Source: Rheinheimera hassiensis (GTDB lineage Bacteria; Pseudomonadota; Gammaproteobacteria; Enterobacterales; Alteromonadaceae). From it: DNA of 64,000 nucleotides. The position numbers were made by a program, and so were the translations under genes. This document shows positions 1 to 8,216 of this stretch, in pieces. The notes beneath the pieces were generated by a model that had not been told where the DNA came from, searched no databases, and saw only the letters and a list, made by a program, of their open reading frames with translations. How positions within the stretch are numbered: the stretch's first letter is position 1; every line of letters starts with the position of its first letter. The stretch is taken from NCBI RefSeq assembly GCF_022436675.1, contig NZ_JAKUJZ010000007.1, forward strand, positions 62,001 through 126,000. Direction: 5' to 3'.

Positions 1-887
1 GGCATCACACCATTGCGACCTTTAGTCAGCGTCTCTTCTACCGCTCGGGCTGATCCGCCGTACAACCAGATATTGTCTGTCAGGTTAGGCGCACCGAATG
101 GCAGATTGTGCGCCAGACTACCTTTACCATCCGGGCCATGACAGGCAGCACACAAGGCAAATTTAGTTTTACCGGCTTCAGCGTCACGTTCATTTACCGA
201 ACGGCCTGACAAGCTAAGCACATAAGCTGTCATTTCTTTAATGCCTTGCTCGCCCAACGCATCAAACCAGCCTGGCATTGCCGCTTTACGGCCATGGAGC
301 AGGGTTTCTTTGATTTTGTCCGGGGTGCCGCCGTATAACCAGTCGTTGTCAGTCAGGTTAGGGAAGCCGTGCTGGCCGCGGGCGTCAGAGCCGTGACACA
401 ATGAACAGTTTTGCAAAAATAACCGCTGGCCGATTTTGATAGCGTCATCATCGTAGGCCAGATCTAACACATCACGTTTGGCAAACTGCTGGAATACCGG
501 ACCATAAACTTCGTCAGCCCGCACCATTTCGCGGTCCAGCTCAACGTTACGGCCTTCTTCTACTGCTTTTGTTACAGCTAATTGCGACTCTTCCAGTGAT
601 TTAATACCCTGGTTTGAGCTGGTCCAGCCTAAAAAGCCTTTCCAGTTACCCAGACCCGGATACGCTGCCAGATAAAACACTGACCATACCAGCGTCAGAA
701 TGAACATATAAGTCCACCAGCGCGGTAACGGGTTGTTTATTTCTTCAATACCGTCTACTTCATGGCCGGTGGTTTCGTCTTCAGGTACACCGACATAATT
801 TTTCAGGTTCCAGGTCAGCAGTATCGCACAGCCGATCAGCACCGGAAGGGTTAACACTATGATCCAAGCACTCCAAAAGCTACTCAT
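1..887 (-). CDS. ccoP: cbb3-type cytochrome c oxidase subunit III (CcoP), 3' end outside window
   Basis: Di-heme c-type subunit that passes electrons to the CcoN catalytic subunit of the high-affinity cbb3 oxidase in the inner membrane. About 295 codons are visible; the gene runs off the left edge. The N terminus has a hydrophobic segment (about residues 7-25) and a second one (about 58-75). These are followed by two c-type heme sites, CSLCH near residue 161 and CAACH near residue 246, each in a cytochrome c fold with a similar downstream 'NLTDNxWLYGG' repeat. The start ATG (887-885) overlaps the end of ccoQ by 8 bases, which suggests translational coupling. The family identity is clear; only the C-terminal end is missing. 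Confidence 0.95.
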   Translation of the reverse strand, partial: MSSFWSAWIIVLTLPVLIGCAILLTWNLKNYVGVPEDETTGHEVDGIEEINNPLPRWWTYMFILTLVWSVFYLAAYPGLGNWKGFLGWTSSNQGIKSLEESQLAVTKAVEEGRNVELDREMVRADEVYGPVFQQFAKRDVLDLAYDDDAIKIGQRLFLQNCSLCHGSDARGQHGFPNLTDNDWLYGGTPDKIKETLLHGRKAAMPGWFDALGEQGIKEMTAYVLSLSGRSVNERDAEAGKTKFALCAACHGPDGKGSLAHNLPFGAPNLTDNIWLYGGSARAVEETLTKGRNGVM

Positions 888-1065
888 GATCCGACTCCTG
901 TTTGGTTTTTTGTTGTGCTTTTTGTTCGTCTTCAAACACCAGATTGGCAGCCTGATCAAAATCAGTTTTGCGTTTCTTGCTGTATGCCCAGATCACGAAT
1001 GCAATAAAGGCGACAAACAAAATGACGGTAAAAATACTGTGTATCGTTGCGTATTCCATTGGCAT
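880..1065 (-). CDS. ccoQ: cbb3-type cytochrome oxidase subunit CcoQ
   Basis: Small 61-residue membrane protein with one hydrophobic segment (about residues 8-27), a basic KKRK stretch just after it and an acidic, Gln-rich tail. This is the usual plan of CcoQ/FixQ, an assembly or stability subunit of the cbb3 oxidase. Its ATG shares one base with the ccoO stop codon (TAATG), and its end overlaps ccoP by 8 bases. Sequence alone is weakly diagnostic; position between ccoO and ccoP makes the call firm. Confidence 0.9.
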   Translation of the reverse strand: MPMEYATIHSIFTVILFVAFIAFVIWAYSKKRKTDFDQAANLVFEDEQKAQQKTKQESDHE

Positions 1066-1676
1066 TACTTCAGGTGCGTGCCAAGCGACTGCAGATAAGC
1101 TATCAGCGCTTGCATTTCAGTTTTACCCTGCACGGCAGCCGCTGCGCCGGCGATATCTTCATCGCTGTATGGCACACCATAGCGCTGCAATACCTGCATT
1201 TTTTTAGCTGTATATTTACCATCTAGCACATTTTTATCTAACCATGGAAAAGCTGGCATATTAGATTGAGGCACCACTGAGCGTGGGTCCATTAAATGGG
1301 CGTGATGCCAGTCGTCACTGTAGCGCTCGCCTACGCGGGCCAAATCAGGGCCGGTACGTTTAGAACCCCACAGGAACGGGTGATCCCATACGCTTTCACC
1401 GGCAACAGAGTAGTGGCCATAGCGTTCAACTTCTGCCCGAAAAGGCCGGATCATCTGGCTATGACAACCCACGCAACCTTCGCGGACATAGATATCACGG
1501 CCTTCCAGCTGCAGCGCAGTGTAAGGTGTCATACCGTCAACCGGTTGCGTGGTTTCGTCCAGGAAAAACAGCGGTGTAATCAGTACCAGAGTGCCGAAAC
1601 TGATGGCAACAATCGTTAATATTGCTAACAGGCCAACACTTCTTTCAATTTTGTCATGATGATTCTTGTTTGACAT
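1065..1676 (-). CDS. ccoO: cbb3-type cytochrome c oxidase subunit II (CcoO)
   Basis: Mono-heme membrane-anchored cytochrome c subunit of the cbb3 oxidase, 203 residues, the family's normal length. A single membrane anchor lies at about residues 14-38. The heme-binding CVGCH is at residues 68-72, followed by the typical 'SQMIRPF' stretch, and Met residues downstream (for example SNMPAFPWL) can supply the axial ligand. It sits between ccoN (10-base gap) and ccoQ (1-base overlap) in a tight operon read leftward. Confidence 0.97.
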   Translation of the reverse strand: MSNKNHHDKIERSVGLLAILTIVAISFGTLVLITPLFFLDETTQPVDGMTPYTALQLEGRDIYVREGCVGCHSQMIRPFRAEVERYGHYSVAGESVWDHPFLWGSKRTGPDLARVGERYSDDWHHAHLMDPRSVVPQSNMPAFPWLDKNVLDGKYTAKKMQVLQRYGVPYSDEDIAGAAAAVQGKTEMQALIAYLQSLGTHLK

Positions 1677-1686
1677 GATTTACCTC

Positions 1687-3114
1687 TTACGCTGCCGCTG
1701 GCACAGGTTGTAATGTTTCATCTTTAGCGCGTACTGTTTTATAAACGTTGTACGCCATCAGCAACATACCCGCTACTACAAACACACCACCGATAAAGCG
1801 CATCAGGTAGAAAGGTTTAGACGCTTCTAAGCTTTGCACAAAGCTGTAAGTCAGGGTGCCGTCAGTGTTAACCGCACGCCACATCATGCCTTGGGTAATA
1901 CCGGAGATCCACATCGCCACGATATACAGCACCACACCGATAGTGTGTAGCCAGAAGTGGGTGTTAATCAGCGAAATACTGTACATGCGGCCCTGGTTAT
2001 ACAGCACAGGGATCAGGTGATAAATCGCGCCGATAGAAATCATCGCAACCCAGCCTAAAGCACCAGAGTGCACGTGGCCGATAGTCCAGTCAGTGTAATG
2101 CGACAGTGCATTTACTGATTTGATTGCCATCATCGGGCCTTCGAAGGTAGACATACCATAGAACGACAGCGAAACAATTAAGAAACGCAGAATAGGGTCG
2201 GTTTTTAGCTTATGCCAGGCACCTGACAACGTCATAATACCGTTAATCATGCCGCCCCAGCTTGGTACAAATAACACAACTGACATCACCATACCCAAAG
2301 ACTGAGTCCAGTCGGGCAGGGCAGTGTAGTGTAAATGGTGCGGGCCGGCCCAGATATACAGTGCAATCAGCGCCCAGAAATGCACGATAGATAAGCGGTA
2401 TGAATACACCGGCCGACCTGCCTGCTTAGGTACAAAGTAGTACATCATACCCAGGAAACCAGCAGTTAACAGAAAGCCAACCGCATTATGGCCGTACCAC
2501 CACTGGATCATGGCATCCACAGCACCGGCATATATTGAGTAAGATTTAAACGCGCTTACCGGCATGGCCATGCTGTTTACAATATGCAGTGCGGCAACCG
2601 TAAGGATAAAGCCGCCTAAAAACCAGTTAGCGACATAGATATGGCTGGTTTTGCGCTTAACTAAAGTGCCGAAGAACACGATAGCGTAAGATACCCACAC
2701 CAGGGTGATCAGAATATCAATTGGCCATTCCAGCTCAGCATATTCTTTGCTGCTGGTTAAGCCCATTGGTAGGGTAACGATGGCCGAGACAATAACGGCC
2801 TGCCAACCCCAGAAAGTAAACATGGCCAGTTTTTCTGCAAATAACCGCACCTGACAAGTACGCTGTACTATGTAGTAGCTGGTAGCGAACAGGGCGCTGG
2901 TACCAAAAGCGAAAATTACCGCGTTGGTATGTAAAGGACGAAGACGACTATAAGTCAACCAAGGAGTGTCAAAGTTTAATGCTGGCCAATAGAGTTGCGC
3001 CGCAATTAACACGCCCACCGCCATGCCTACAATCCCCCAAAGAACGGTGGTTAAGGCAAAGAGGCGGACAACGCTATAGTTGTAGTCAACATTTAACGAT
3101 TTTGTCTGGCTCAT
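1687..3114 (-). CDS. ccoN: cbb3-type cytochrome c oxidase subunit I (CcoN)
   Basis: Catalytic subunit of the cbb3 heme-copper oxidase, 475 residues with about 12 transmembrane segments. Conserved histidine stretches are visible: '[10 protein letters not shown]' (His62, low-spin heme ligand), '[10 protein letters not shown]' and 'GPHHLHY' (copper B/active-site region), and '[10 protein letters not shown]' (heme ligands). It is the first gene of ccoNOQP and starts at ATG 3114. The enzyme reduces O2 at low oxygen tension and pumps protons. The 279 bases upstream, shared with a divergent lipoprotein gene, must hold its promoter. Confidence 0.98.
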   Translation of the reverse strand: MSQTKSLNVDYNYSVVRLFALTTVLWGIVGMAVGVLIAAQLYWPALNFDTPWLTYSRLRPLHTNAVIFAFGTSALFATSYYIVQRTCQVRLFAEKLAMFTFWGWQAVIVSAIVTLPMGLTSSKEYAELEWPIDILITLVWVSYAIVFFGTLVKRKTSHIYVANWFLGGFILTVAALHIVNSMAMPVSAFKSYSIYAGAVDAMIQWWYGHNAVGFLLTAGFLGMMYYFVPKQAGRPVYSYRLSIVHFWALIALYIWAGPHHLHYTALPDWTQSLGMVMSVVLFVPSWGGMINGIMTLSGAWHKLKTDPILRFLIVSLSFYGMSTFEGPMMAIKSVNALSHYTDWTIGHVHSGALGWVAMISIGAIYHLIPVLYNQGRMYSISLINTHFWLHTIGVVLYIVAMWISGITQGMMWRAVNTDGTLTYSFVQSLEASKPFYLMRFIGGVFVVAGMLLMAYNVYKTVRAKDETLQPVPAAA

Positions 3115-3281
3115 GTTGAGTTCCGCTGCAGTTTATACTGGTTACTGATACAGGCTGTTTGCGCAGCCATTCTTGTTATAGGCAGAGTTAACATCCAGTA
3201 TTTGCAATATTTAACCCTACCAATTTGGGGCTGCATCTTAAGGGTTTTACCCCAAAAAAGATAGGTAAAGCAGCCCGTTTT

Positions 3282-3295
3282 ATGATTTAGAACAA
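3282..3295 (-). promoter_or_regulatory. possible FNR/Anr-type box upstream of ccoN
   Basis: Read on the minus strand the site is TTGTTCTAAATCAT, an 8 of 10 match to the FNR half-sites TTGAT-N4-ATCAA. cbb3 operons are commonly activated by FNR/Anr under low oxygen, so the location is sensible. It is the best match noticed by eye in this gap and may be chance. Confidence 0.3.
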
Positions 3296-3393
3296 AGTCG
3301 CTGCTCATTAAGTAACCAAGTGTAGCTGCTGTTTGAGGCATTTCACCAAAACAGCGTACAATATGCCAACTCTGAGCATTTATCTGGTTAGTT

Positions 3394-3783
3394 ATGCGTG
3401 TATTTTATCTTTTTTTACTGTTGTTATGCTGCCTATGCGCCTGTAAGCCGCCTGATAAAGTGCCCGGCTCATCGCTTACGCTATTAAATGACAGCACAAT
3501 ACAGCTTGAGTTAAGCCCCGGGCATGCGCCGGTTGAAACGCCGTTGCTGTTGCAACTGACTGCCGCTGATGTGCTTAGTGTCAGCGGCGAGCTAACCGGC
3601 GTATCCATGTATATGGGGAAAGTGCCGCTGCGGTTCAGTCAGCACCAGGGAATGTGGCAGGCCGAATTTTTACTCGGAGCCTGCAGCGATCCGGATATGT
3701 TGTGGCAACTGCAGCTGGAAGTTCAGTTTGCCGATGGCCAAACGCGCCGCCTTACTGAGCAATTTCACACCAGCTGGCCGTAA
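3394..3783 (+). CDS. small lipoprotein divergent from ccoN, function unknown
   Basis: 129-residue protein with a hydrophobic N terminus ending in a lipobox-like Leu-Cys-Ala-Cys (Cys17), so probably a lipoprotein; the Cys at position -2 of the box is unusual. The mature part looks like a single beta-rich domain. It contains a 'VSMYMGKVPLRF' stretch, then a Trp ('MWQAEF') and a Cys followed by Met and Trp ('ACSDPDMLW'). Clustered Met and Cys in an exported protein beside an oxidase could mean metal, possibly copper, handling, but that is inference. No named family is assigned. It is transcribed away from ccoN. Confidence 0.75.
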   Translation: MRVFYLFLLLLCCLCACKPPDKVPGSSLTLLNDSTIQLELSPGHAPVETPLLLQLTAADVLSVSGELTGVSMYMGKVPLRFSQHQGMWQAEFLLGACSDPDMLWQLQLEVQFADGQTRRLTEQFHTSWP

Positions 3784-3801
3784 TTAATTAACGGTCTTTA
3801 G

Positions 3802-4650
3802 TTAATCCCTCAGCTTAATTTGCTGCGTGAGCTGAAGTGGCGCGGCATCTTGCAGTTGTAAGCGCGCGGTTTCAACACAGATAAACTCCAGATAACTGTC
3901 GTCTTCTAAATCTTTAGTGTTGCGGCTTTTATCCTGCCATGGGTTCCAGACAATGGTGGCATCCTGGCCGCTTTGACTAAGCTCCAGTTGTTGTGCTGCG
4001 GTATCTAATTGCAGCTTAGCCGCTGGTTTTGCATAAATACGGTCAACTTCGGCATTAATGGTGGCTACCGGCGTATCGCTGCTCTGGTCGCTGGCGCTTA
4101 CCTTATCCTGATACTGCAGCGGCAGAGGTTGCACCTGGGTTTTGTCAATATTAGCAACACTGAAATAACTATGCAGTGCAGCTTGCTGCGCTATAGCGGA
4201 GTTGCACATTAAGCTGATGCTTAAGCTATCGCTCAATGTTAGTTGCAGTTGTAGTGCGGTTTCATCGCCGTGATAGGGCAGTTCGCTGACTGTAATAGCC
4301 AGCGTTACCGAGACACTGTCTGCTGTGGCGCTTTGTTCGGTTAACTGCCAAAGCCGGGTTCTTACTACACCGTGGTTCGGTAATGACTGCTGCTGCGGGT
4401 TCAGCCGGGCATCGACCGGGCCAAACCAGGGCCAGCATACCGGTACTCCGCCACGAATGGGCATTTCGTTATGCCACTGTGCCAGTGGCGACAGCCATAA
4501 GATGTCTTTACCCGGTATTGGCTGATAAGACAGCACCTGAGCACCGTATAAAGAAATCACGGCAGCAGCTTCGCCAAATTGTAGTCTAATGCAGGGCAGA
4601 TCAGTTAAATGGCCAAAACCGGTTTGCAGGGTAATTGCGGTAATTAGCAT
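3802..4650 (-). CDS. yeaD: D-hexose-6-phosphate mutarotase (YeaD-like)
   Basis: Galactose-mutarotase-fold enzyme of the glucose-6-phosphate 1-epimerase family, which interconverts alpha and beta anomers of hexose 6-phosphates in the cytoplasm. 282 residues, normal family length. Signature stretches: 'PIRGGVPVCWPWFGP' (residues 64-78), 'NHGVVRTRLW' (His93, expected catalytic acid) and the C-terminal 'YLEFICVETARL' with the expected catalytic Glu. It lies 95 bases downstream of gapA in the same direction, the gapA-yeaD order known from E. coli, but a terminator hairpin separates the two here. Confidence 0.9.
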   Translation of the reverse strand: MLITAITLQTGFGHLTDLPCIRLQFGEAAAVISLYGAQVLSYQPIPGKDILWLSPLAQWHNEMPIRGGVPVCWPWFGPVDARLNPQQQSLPNHGVVRTRLWQLTEQSATADSVSVTLAITVSELPYHGDETALQLQLTLSDSLSISLMCNSAIAQQAALHSYFSVANIDKTQVQPLPLQYQDKVSASDQSSDTPVATINAEVDRIYAKPAAKLQLDTAAQQLELSQSGQDATIVWNPWQDKSRNTKDLEDDSYLEFICVETARLQLQDAAPLQLTQQIKLRD

Positions 4651-4704
4651 GGTATCCTCGACGTTGTTACCAGTGAGTGGGGCAGCAAAAAGCAGCTATA
4701 AACA

Positions 4705-4731
4705 AAACAGCCAGCATAAAGCTGGCTGTTT
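4705..4731 (-). terminator. rho-independent terminator after gapA
   Basis: An 11-bp perfect stem with a 5-base loop (AAACAGCCAGC/GCTGGCTGTTT), followed in the minus direction by TTTTGTTTAT. It sits 15 bases past the gapA stop codon. Read-through into yeaD may still occur. Confidence 0.8.
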
Positions 4732-4745
4732 GCGTATGCAACGCT

Positions 4746-5756
4746 TTAAGCGTGCTTCATAAACTCAACGGTGTTGTCGAGCATACGGTTGCTAAAGCCC
4801 CATTCGTTATCGTACCAGCTCATCACTTTTACTAAGCGGCCATTAACGCGGGTTTCAGTTGCATCAAAAATAGAGGATTTCGGATTATGGTTAAAATCAA
4901 CCGATACCAGTGGTAAGTCGTTTACGGCCAGTACTTCAGCCATAGTGCCGGATACTGCAGCTTTACGGATAATATCGTTAACTTCATCAATAGAAGTATT
5001 ACGACCGGCAATAAAGGTTAAATCTACCAGCGACACATTAAGAGTAGGAACCCGCACGGCTAAGCCATCAAACTTGCCTACCAGCTCAGGTACCACTAAA
5101 CCAACAGCAGCGGCAGCACCGGTTTTAGTTGGGATCATCGACATGGCCGCAGCACGGGCACGGCGTACATCTGTGTGATACACATCGCTTAAGCGCTGAT
5201 CGTTGGTGTAAGCGTGGATAGTAGTCATCAGACCGGATTCAATACCCAGCGCATCGTTTAACGGCTTGGCAATCGGTGCTAAGCAGTTAGTGGTGCATGA
5301 GGCGTTGGAAATAATGTTCATTTGCGGCGTCAAAATCTGATGGTTTACGCCATACACTATAGTGGCATCAACATCTTTAGCCGGAGCTGAAATAATCACT
5401 TTTTTTGCACCGGCGTCTAAGTGGGCACCAGCGCTTTTACGATCAGTGAACAGGCCGGTACACTCCAGCACTACGTCTACATTAAGTTGTTTCCACGGTA
5501 AGTTAGCCGGGTTGCGCTCGCTTAATGTCAGGATCTCGTCCTGATTAACATAAATAGCTTTGTCGTTGTGCTCAACATTGGCAGCAAAAATGCCGTGCGC
5601 AGTGTCATACTTCAGCAGGTGAGCATTAATAGCGGCATCGCCTAAATCATTAATGGCGACCACTTTAATATCGTAATTTTTGCTGCTTTCATACAAAGCA
5701 CGCAGCACGTTGCGGCCAATGCGGCCAAAGCCGTTAATCGCGACACGAATAGTCAT
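4746..5756 (-). CDS. gapA: glyceraldehyde-3-phosphate dehydrogenase, glycolytic type
   Basis: Oxidises glyceraldehyde 3-phosphate with NAD+ and phosphate to 1,3-bisphosphoglycerate. 336 residues. The N-terminal Rossmann motif GFGRIGR is at residues 9-15. The catalytic segment 'SNASCTTNC' places the nucleophile at Cys154, with His181 in '[10 protein letters not shown]' as the base and the C-terminal '[12 protein letters not shown]' intact. The upstream gap to malQ holds two HexR-like operators, and gapA is a classical HexR target. A second, longer GAPDH lies at 30919-32370. Confidence 0.98.
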   Translation of the reverse strand: MTIRVAINGFGRIGRNVLRALYESSKNYDIKVVAINDLGDAAINAHLLKYDTAHGIFAANVEHNDKAIYVNQDEILTLSERNPANLPWKQLNVDVVLECTGLFTDRKSAGAHLDAGAKKVIISAPAKDVDATIVYGVNHQILTPQMNIISNASCTTNCLAPIAKPLNDALGIESGLMTTIHAYTNDQRLSDVYHTDVRRARAAAMSMIPTKTGAAAAVGLVVPELVGKFDGLAVRVPTLNVSLVDLTFIAGRNTSIDEVNDIIRKAAVSGTMAEVLAVNDLPLVSVDFNHNPKSSIFDATETRVNGRLVKVMSWYDNEWGFSNRMLDNTVEFMKHA

Positions 5757-5801
5757 ATTAACCCCGTTAGATAGATGTTCTGAAATGAGCGAAACAAGTT
5801 G

Positions 5802-5816
5802 TGTAGTAAAATTACA
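5802..5816. promoter_or_regulatory. candidate HexR operator, gapA-proximal
   Basis: TGTAGTAAAATTACA matches the 15-bp palindrome TGTAATTAAATTACA at 13 of 15 positions and fits the HexR consensus as I recall it (TGTARTWWWATTACA). It lies 46 bases upstream of the gapA start. HexR is an RpiR-family regulator that senses 2-keto-3-deoxy-6-phosphogluconate and controls central carbon genes in gammaproteobacteria. Confidence 0.7.
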
Positions 5817-5864
5817 TTATTTAGTGGATTTTTCAAGTTTAAAACAGCGGTAAAGCGTTTTTTC

Positions 5865-5879
5865 TGTAATTTAATGACA
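5865..5879. promoter_or_regulatory. second HexR-like operator between gapA and malQ
   Basis: TGTAATTTAATGACA matches the same palindrome at 13 of 15 positions. It lies 49 bases from the first copy (start to 3' end of the earlier site) and 74 bases upstream of malQ, so it could serve malQ, gapA or both by cooperative binding. Confidence 0.5.
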
Positions 5880-5953
5880 TAAATGAACAATGACTTTAAC
5901 GGCAATGCCGCCTAGAATGAGCGGTAGCCAACTGACTAGACTAAGGATTTCTC

Positions 5954-8140
5954 ATGGACGCCACCTTACAGGCTGAACTGATCGCATTTTGTGGCATTGA
6001 AACCGATTTTAATGATGCCTGGGGAAATCCCAGCTCGGTAACGCAGCAGCATCAACTGCAACTGTTAGCCGCACAAGGCTTTGACATTGAAGATGACGAA
6101 ACAGCCCGACTGCAATTACTTGAACGCCAACTGGATTTCTGGCTACAGCCACTGCAGGCCGTATCGGTGCAACGCGTTGATGAGCCGTTACAACTGTTGC
6201 TGCAGGTAACGCTTGAGCAAGCCAATATGGAGTTTGCTTTTACCCTGACGACAGAAGATGGCGCTAAGCAGATATTTAACCTGACACCGGTAGAAGGTGA
6301 ACTGGTGCAAGTCGTGGTGCTGGATGAGGTGGAATATCATCAGTATCAGCATCTGCTGCCACAACAACTGATGGCGGGCTACCATCAACTTAGCCTGAAC
6401 GACACTGCCTTTACACAAAAGCTGATTATTACACCGGGGCAGTGCTTTGTGCCGCAAAACTTTAACAGCCAAAAGCAATGGGGCATTGCGTTACAGCTAT
6501 ATGGCCTGCGCTCAGAGCGCAACTGGGGTATTGGCGATTTTACCGATCTTAGCAATACCGTTAACTATTTGGCTGGTGTTGGCGCCGATTTTATTGGCCT
6601 TAACCCTATTCATGCGCTGTATCCGGCGATGCCGGAAAGTGCCAGCCCGTATAGCCCGTCGTCACGGCGCTGGCTTAATGTCAGCTATATCGATGTTACG
6701 GCAATGCCGGGCTTTAGCCTGTGCGCCCGCACGCAAAGCCTGGTAAGTGCACCGGCTTTTGTGCAGCAGCTTACGCAGCAGCGCAGCAAGGATTTTGTTG
6801 ATTACAGCGGCGTAATGCAGTTGAAGCTGCCGGTAATGAAAAGCCTGTATCAATGGTTTGTTGAGCAAAAAGGTAGTAACAACAAAGCGCTGACTACAGC
6901 TTTTAAGCAGTTTAAAACGGATGGCGGTGCCAGCCTACAGCAACTGGCACTGTATGACGCCTTGCATGCGTATTTGTATCAGCAAGACAGTATGCACTGG
7001 GGTTGGCCAAATTGGCCAGAAGAGTACCGCGATCCGCAATCTGACGCTGTACAGGCGTTTGCCGTTAAACATCAGGCAGAACTGGATTTTTACTGTTATT
7101 TGCAGTTTATTGCCCAGCAGCAACTGGCACAAGCACAACAAGTAGCCAAGGATGCGGGTATGTTGCTGGGGCTGTACCGTGATTTAGCGGTAGGTGTCAG
7201 TGAAGCTTCAACCGAGATTTGGGGCAACCCGGATTTATACTGCCGCGATGCCAGTGTTGGTGCGCCGCCGGATCCGCTGGGGCCGGCCGGACAAAACTGG
7301 GGCCTGCCGCCGATGTATCCGTATCAGCTGTACAAACAGGGGTATCAGCCAGTGATTGATCTGCTGCGTGCCAATATGCAGCATGCCGGTGCACTGCGTA
7401 TCGACCATGTTATGGCTCTGCTACGTTTATGGTGGGTGCCCAAAACAGCCGAAAATGCCGGTGGTGGCGCTTATGTGTATTACCCGATAATGGACTTGCT
7501 CGGTATATTAGCGCTGGAAAGCCAGCGTAACCAGGCGGTGATTATCGGAGAAGATTTAGGTACTGTGCCTGACGGTATCCGCGAGTTACTGGCACAATAC
7601 AATGTGTATTCTTACCGGGTGTTCTTTTTTGAAACCGCAGCCGATGGCGGCTATATTTCGCCAATGCATTATCCTGTGCAGGCCATGGCCACGCTGACAA
7701 CCCATGATTTACCTACTTTAATTGGCTTTTGGCATTGCGAAGATTTACGCCTGGGTAAAGAGCTGGGTCTATATCAAGATGAAGCCCAGTTGCACGGCTT
7801 GTATACACAGCGCCATGCTAATAAACAGCGTATTCTTGATTCATTACACGGCCACCACAGCTTACCAGGTGATTACAGCCGCAGTGCCGAGAACCTGGGC
7901 ATGGATCCAACGCTCAACTACGCCATGCAACGGCATCTGGCAGCAACGTCCAGCCAGCTTTTATGTTTACAACTGGAAGACGCATTGCAAATGACACAGC
8001 CGGTAAATATTCCCGGTACCAGCAATGAATACCCGAACTGGCGGCGTAAGCTGTCTGAACCGATAGAGCAGTGGAGCCAGAACCACGATATCAGGCAGTT
8101 GTTTACTGAGATCAGCAAGCAGCGTAAAGCTGCAAACTAA
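5954..8140 (+). CDS. malQ: 4-alpha-glucanotransferase (amylomaltase)
   Basis: GH77 enzyme that transfers alpha-1,4-glucan chains between maltodextrins, releasing glucose. 728 residues, slightly longer than the E. coli enzyme, with an N-terminal accessory region of about 150 residues before the barrel. Catalytic stretches are visible: 'GALRIDHVMAL' (nucleophile Asp), 'VIIGEDLGTVP' (acid/base Glu) and 'LTTHDLPTLIGFW' (transition-state Asp). The start is supported by AAGGA 8 bases upstream. It is the first gene of malQ-glgB-glgX, so it probably processes short dextrins released by glgX and glgP. Confidence 0.96.
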   Translation: MDATLQAELIAFCGIETDFNDAWGNPSSVTQQHQLQLLAAQGFDIEDDETARLQLLERQLDFWLQPLQAVSVQRVDEPLQLLLQVTLEQANMEFAFTLTTEDGAKQIFNLTPVEGELVQVVVLDEVEYHQYQHLLPQQLMAGYHQLSLNDTAFTQKLIITPGQCFVPQNFNSQKQWGIALQLYGLRSERNWGIGDFTDLSNTVNYLAGVGADFIGLNPIHALYPAMPESASPYSPSSRRWLNVSYIDVTAMPGFSLCARTQSLVSAPAFVQQLTQQRSKDFVDYSGVMQLKLPVMKSLYQWFVEQKGSNNKALTTAFKQFKTDGGASLQQLALYDALHAYLYQQDSMHWGWPNWPEEYRDPQSDAVQAFAVKHQAELDFYCYLQFIAQQQLAQAQQVAKDAGMLLGLYRDLAVGVSEASTEIWGNPDLYCRDASVGAPPDPLGPAGQNWGLPPMYPYQLYKQGYQPVIDLLRANMQHAGALRIDHVMALLRLWWVPKTAENAGGGAYVYYPIMDLLGILALESQRNQAVIIGEDLGTVPDGIRELLAQYNVYSYRVFFFETAADGGYISPMHYPVQAMATLTTHDLPTLIGFWHCEDLRLGKELGLYQDEAQLHGLYTQRHANKQRILDSLHGHHSLPGDYSRSAENLGMDPTLNYAMQRHLAATSSQLLCLQLEDALQMTQPVNIPGTSNEYPNWRRKLSEPIEQWSQNHDIRQLFTEISKQRKAAN

Positions 8141-8154
8141 GCTTTGGCGTAAAA

Positions 8155-8179
8155 AGCCATAGCCTTTGTGGCTGTGGCT
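8155..8179 (+). other. hairpin in malQ-glgB gap
   Basis: A 10-bp stem with one G-T pair (AGCCATAGCC/GGCTGTGGCT) and a 5-base loop lies 15 bases after the malQ stop. No T tract follows, so it is more likely an mRNA stability or processing structure than a full terminator. Confidence 0.4.
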
Positions 8180-8216
8180 GTTAAGGTAGAGACAGAAAAA
8201 CTAAAAAGGACAGGCG

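Noticed and set aside
3111..3341. 76-residue minus-strand ORF before ccoN
   Set aside because: No domain, odd composition, and it lies in the ccoN promoter gap; better read as leader DNA.
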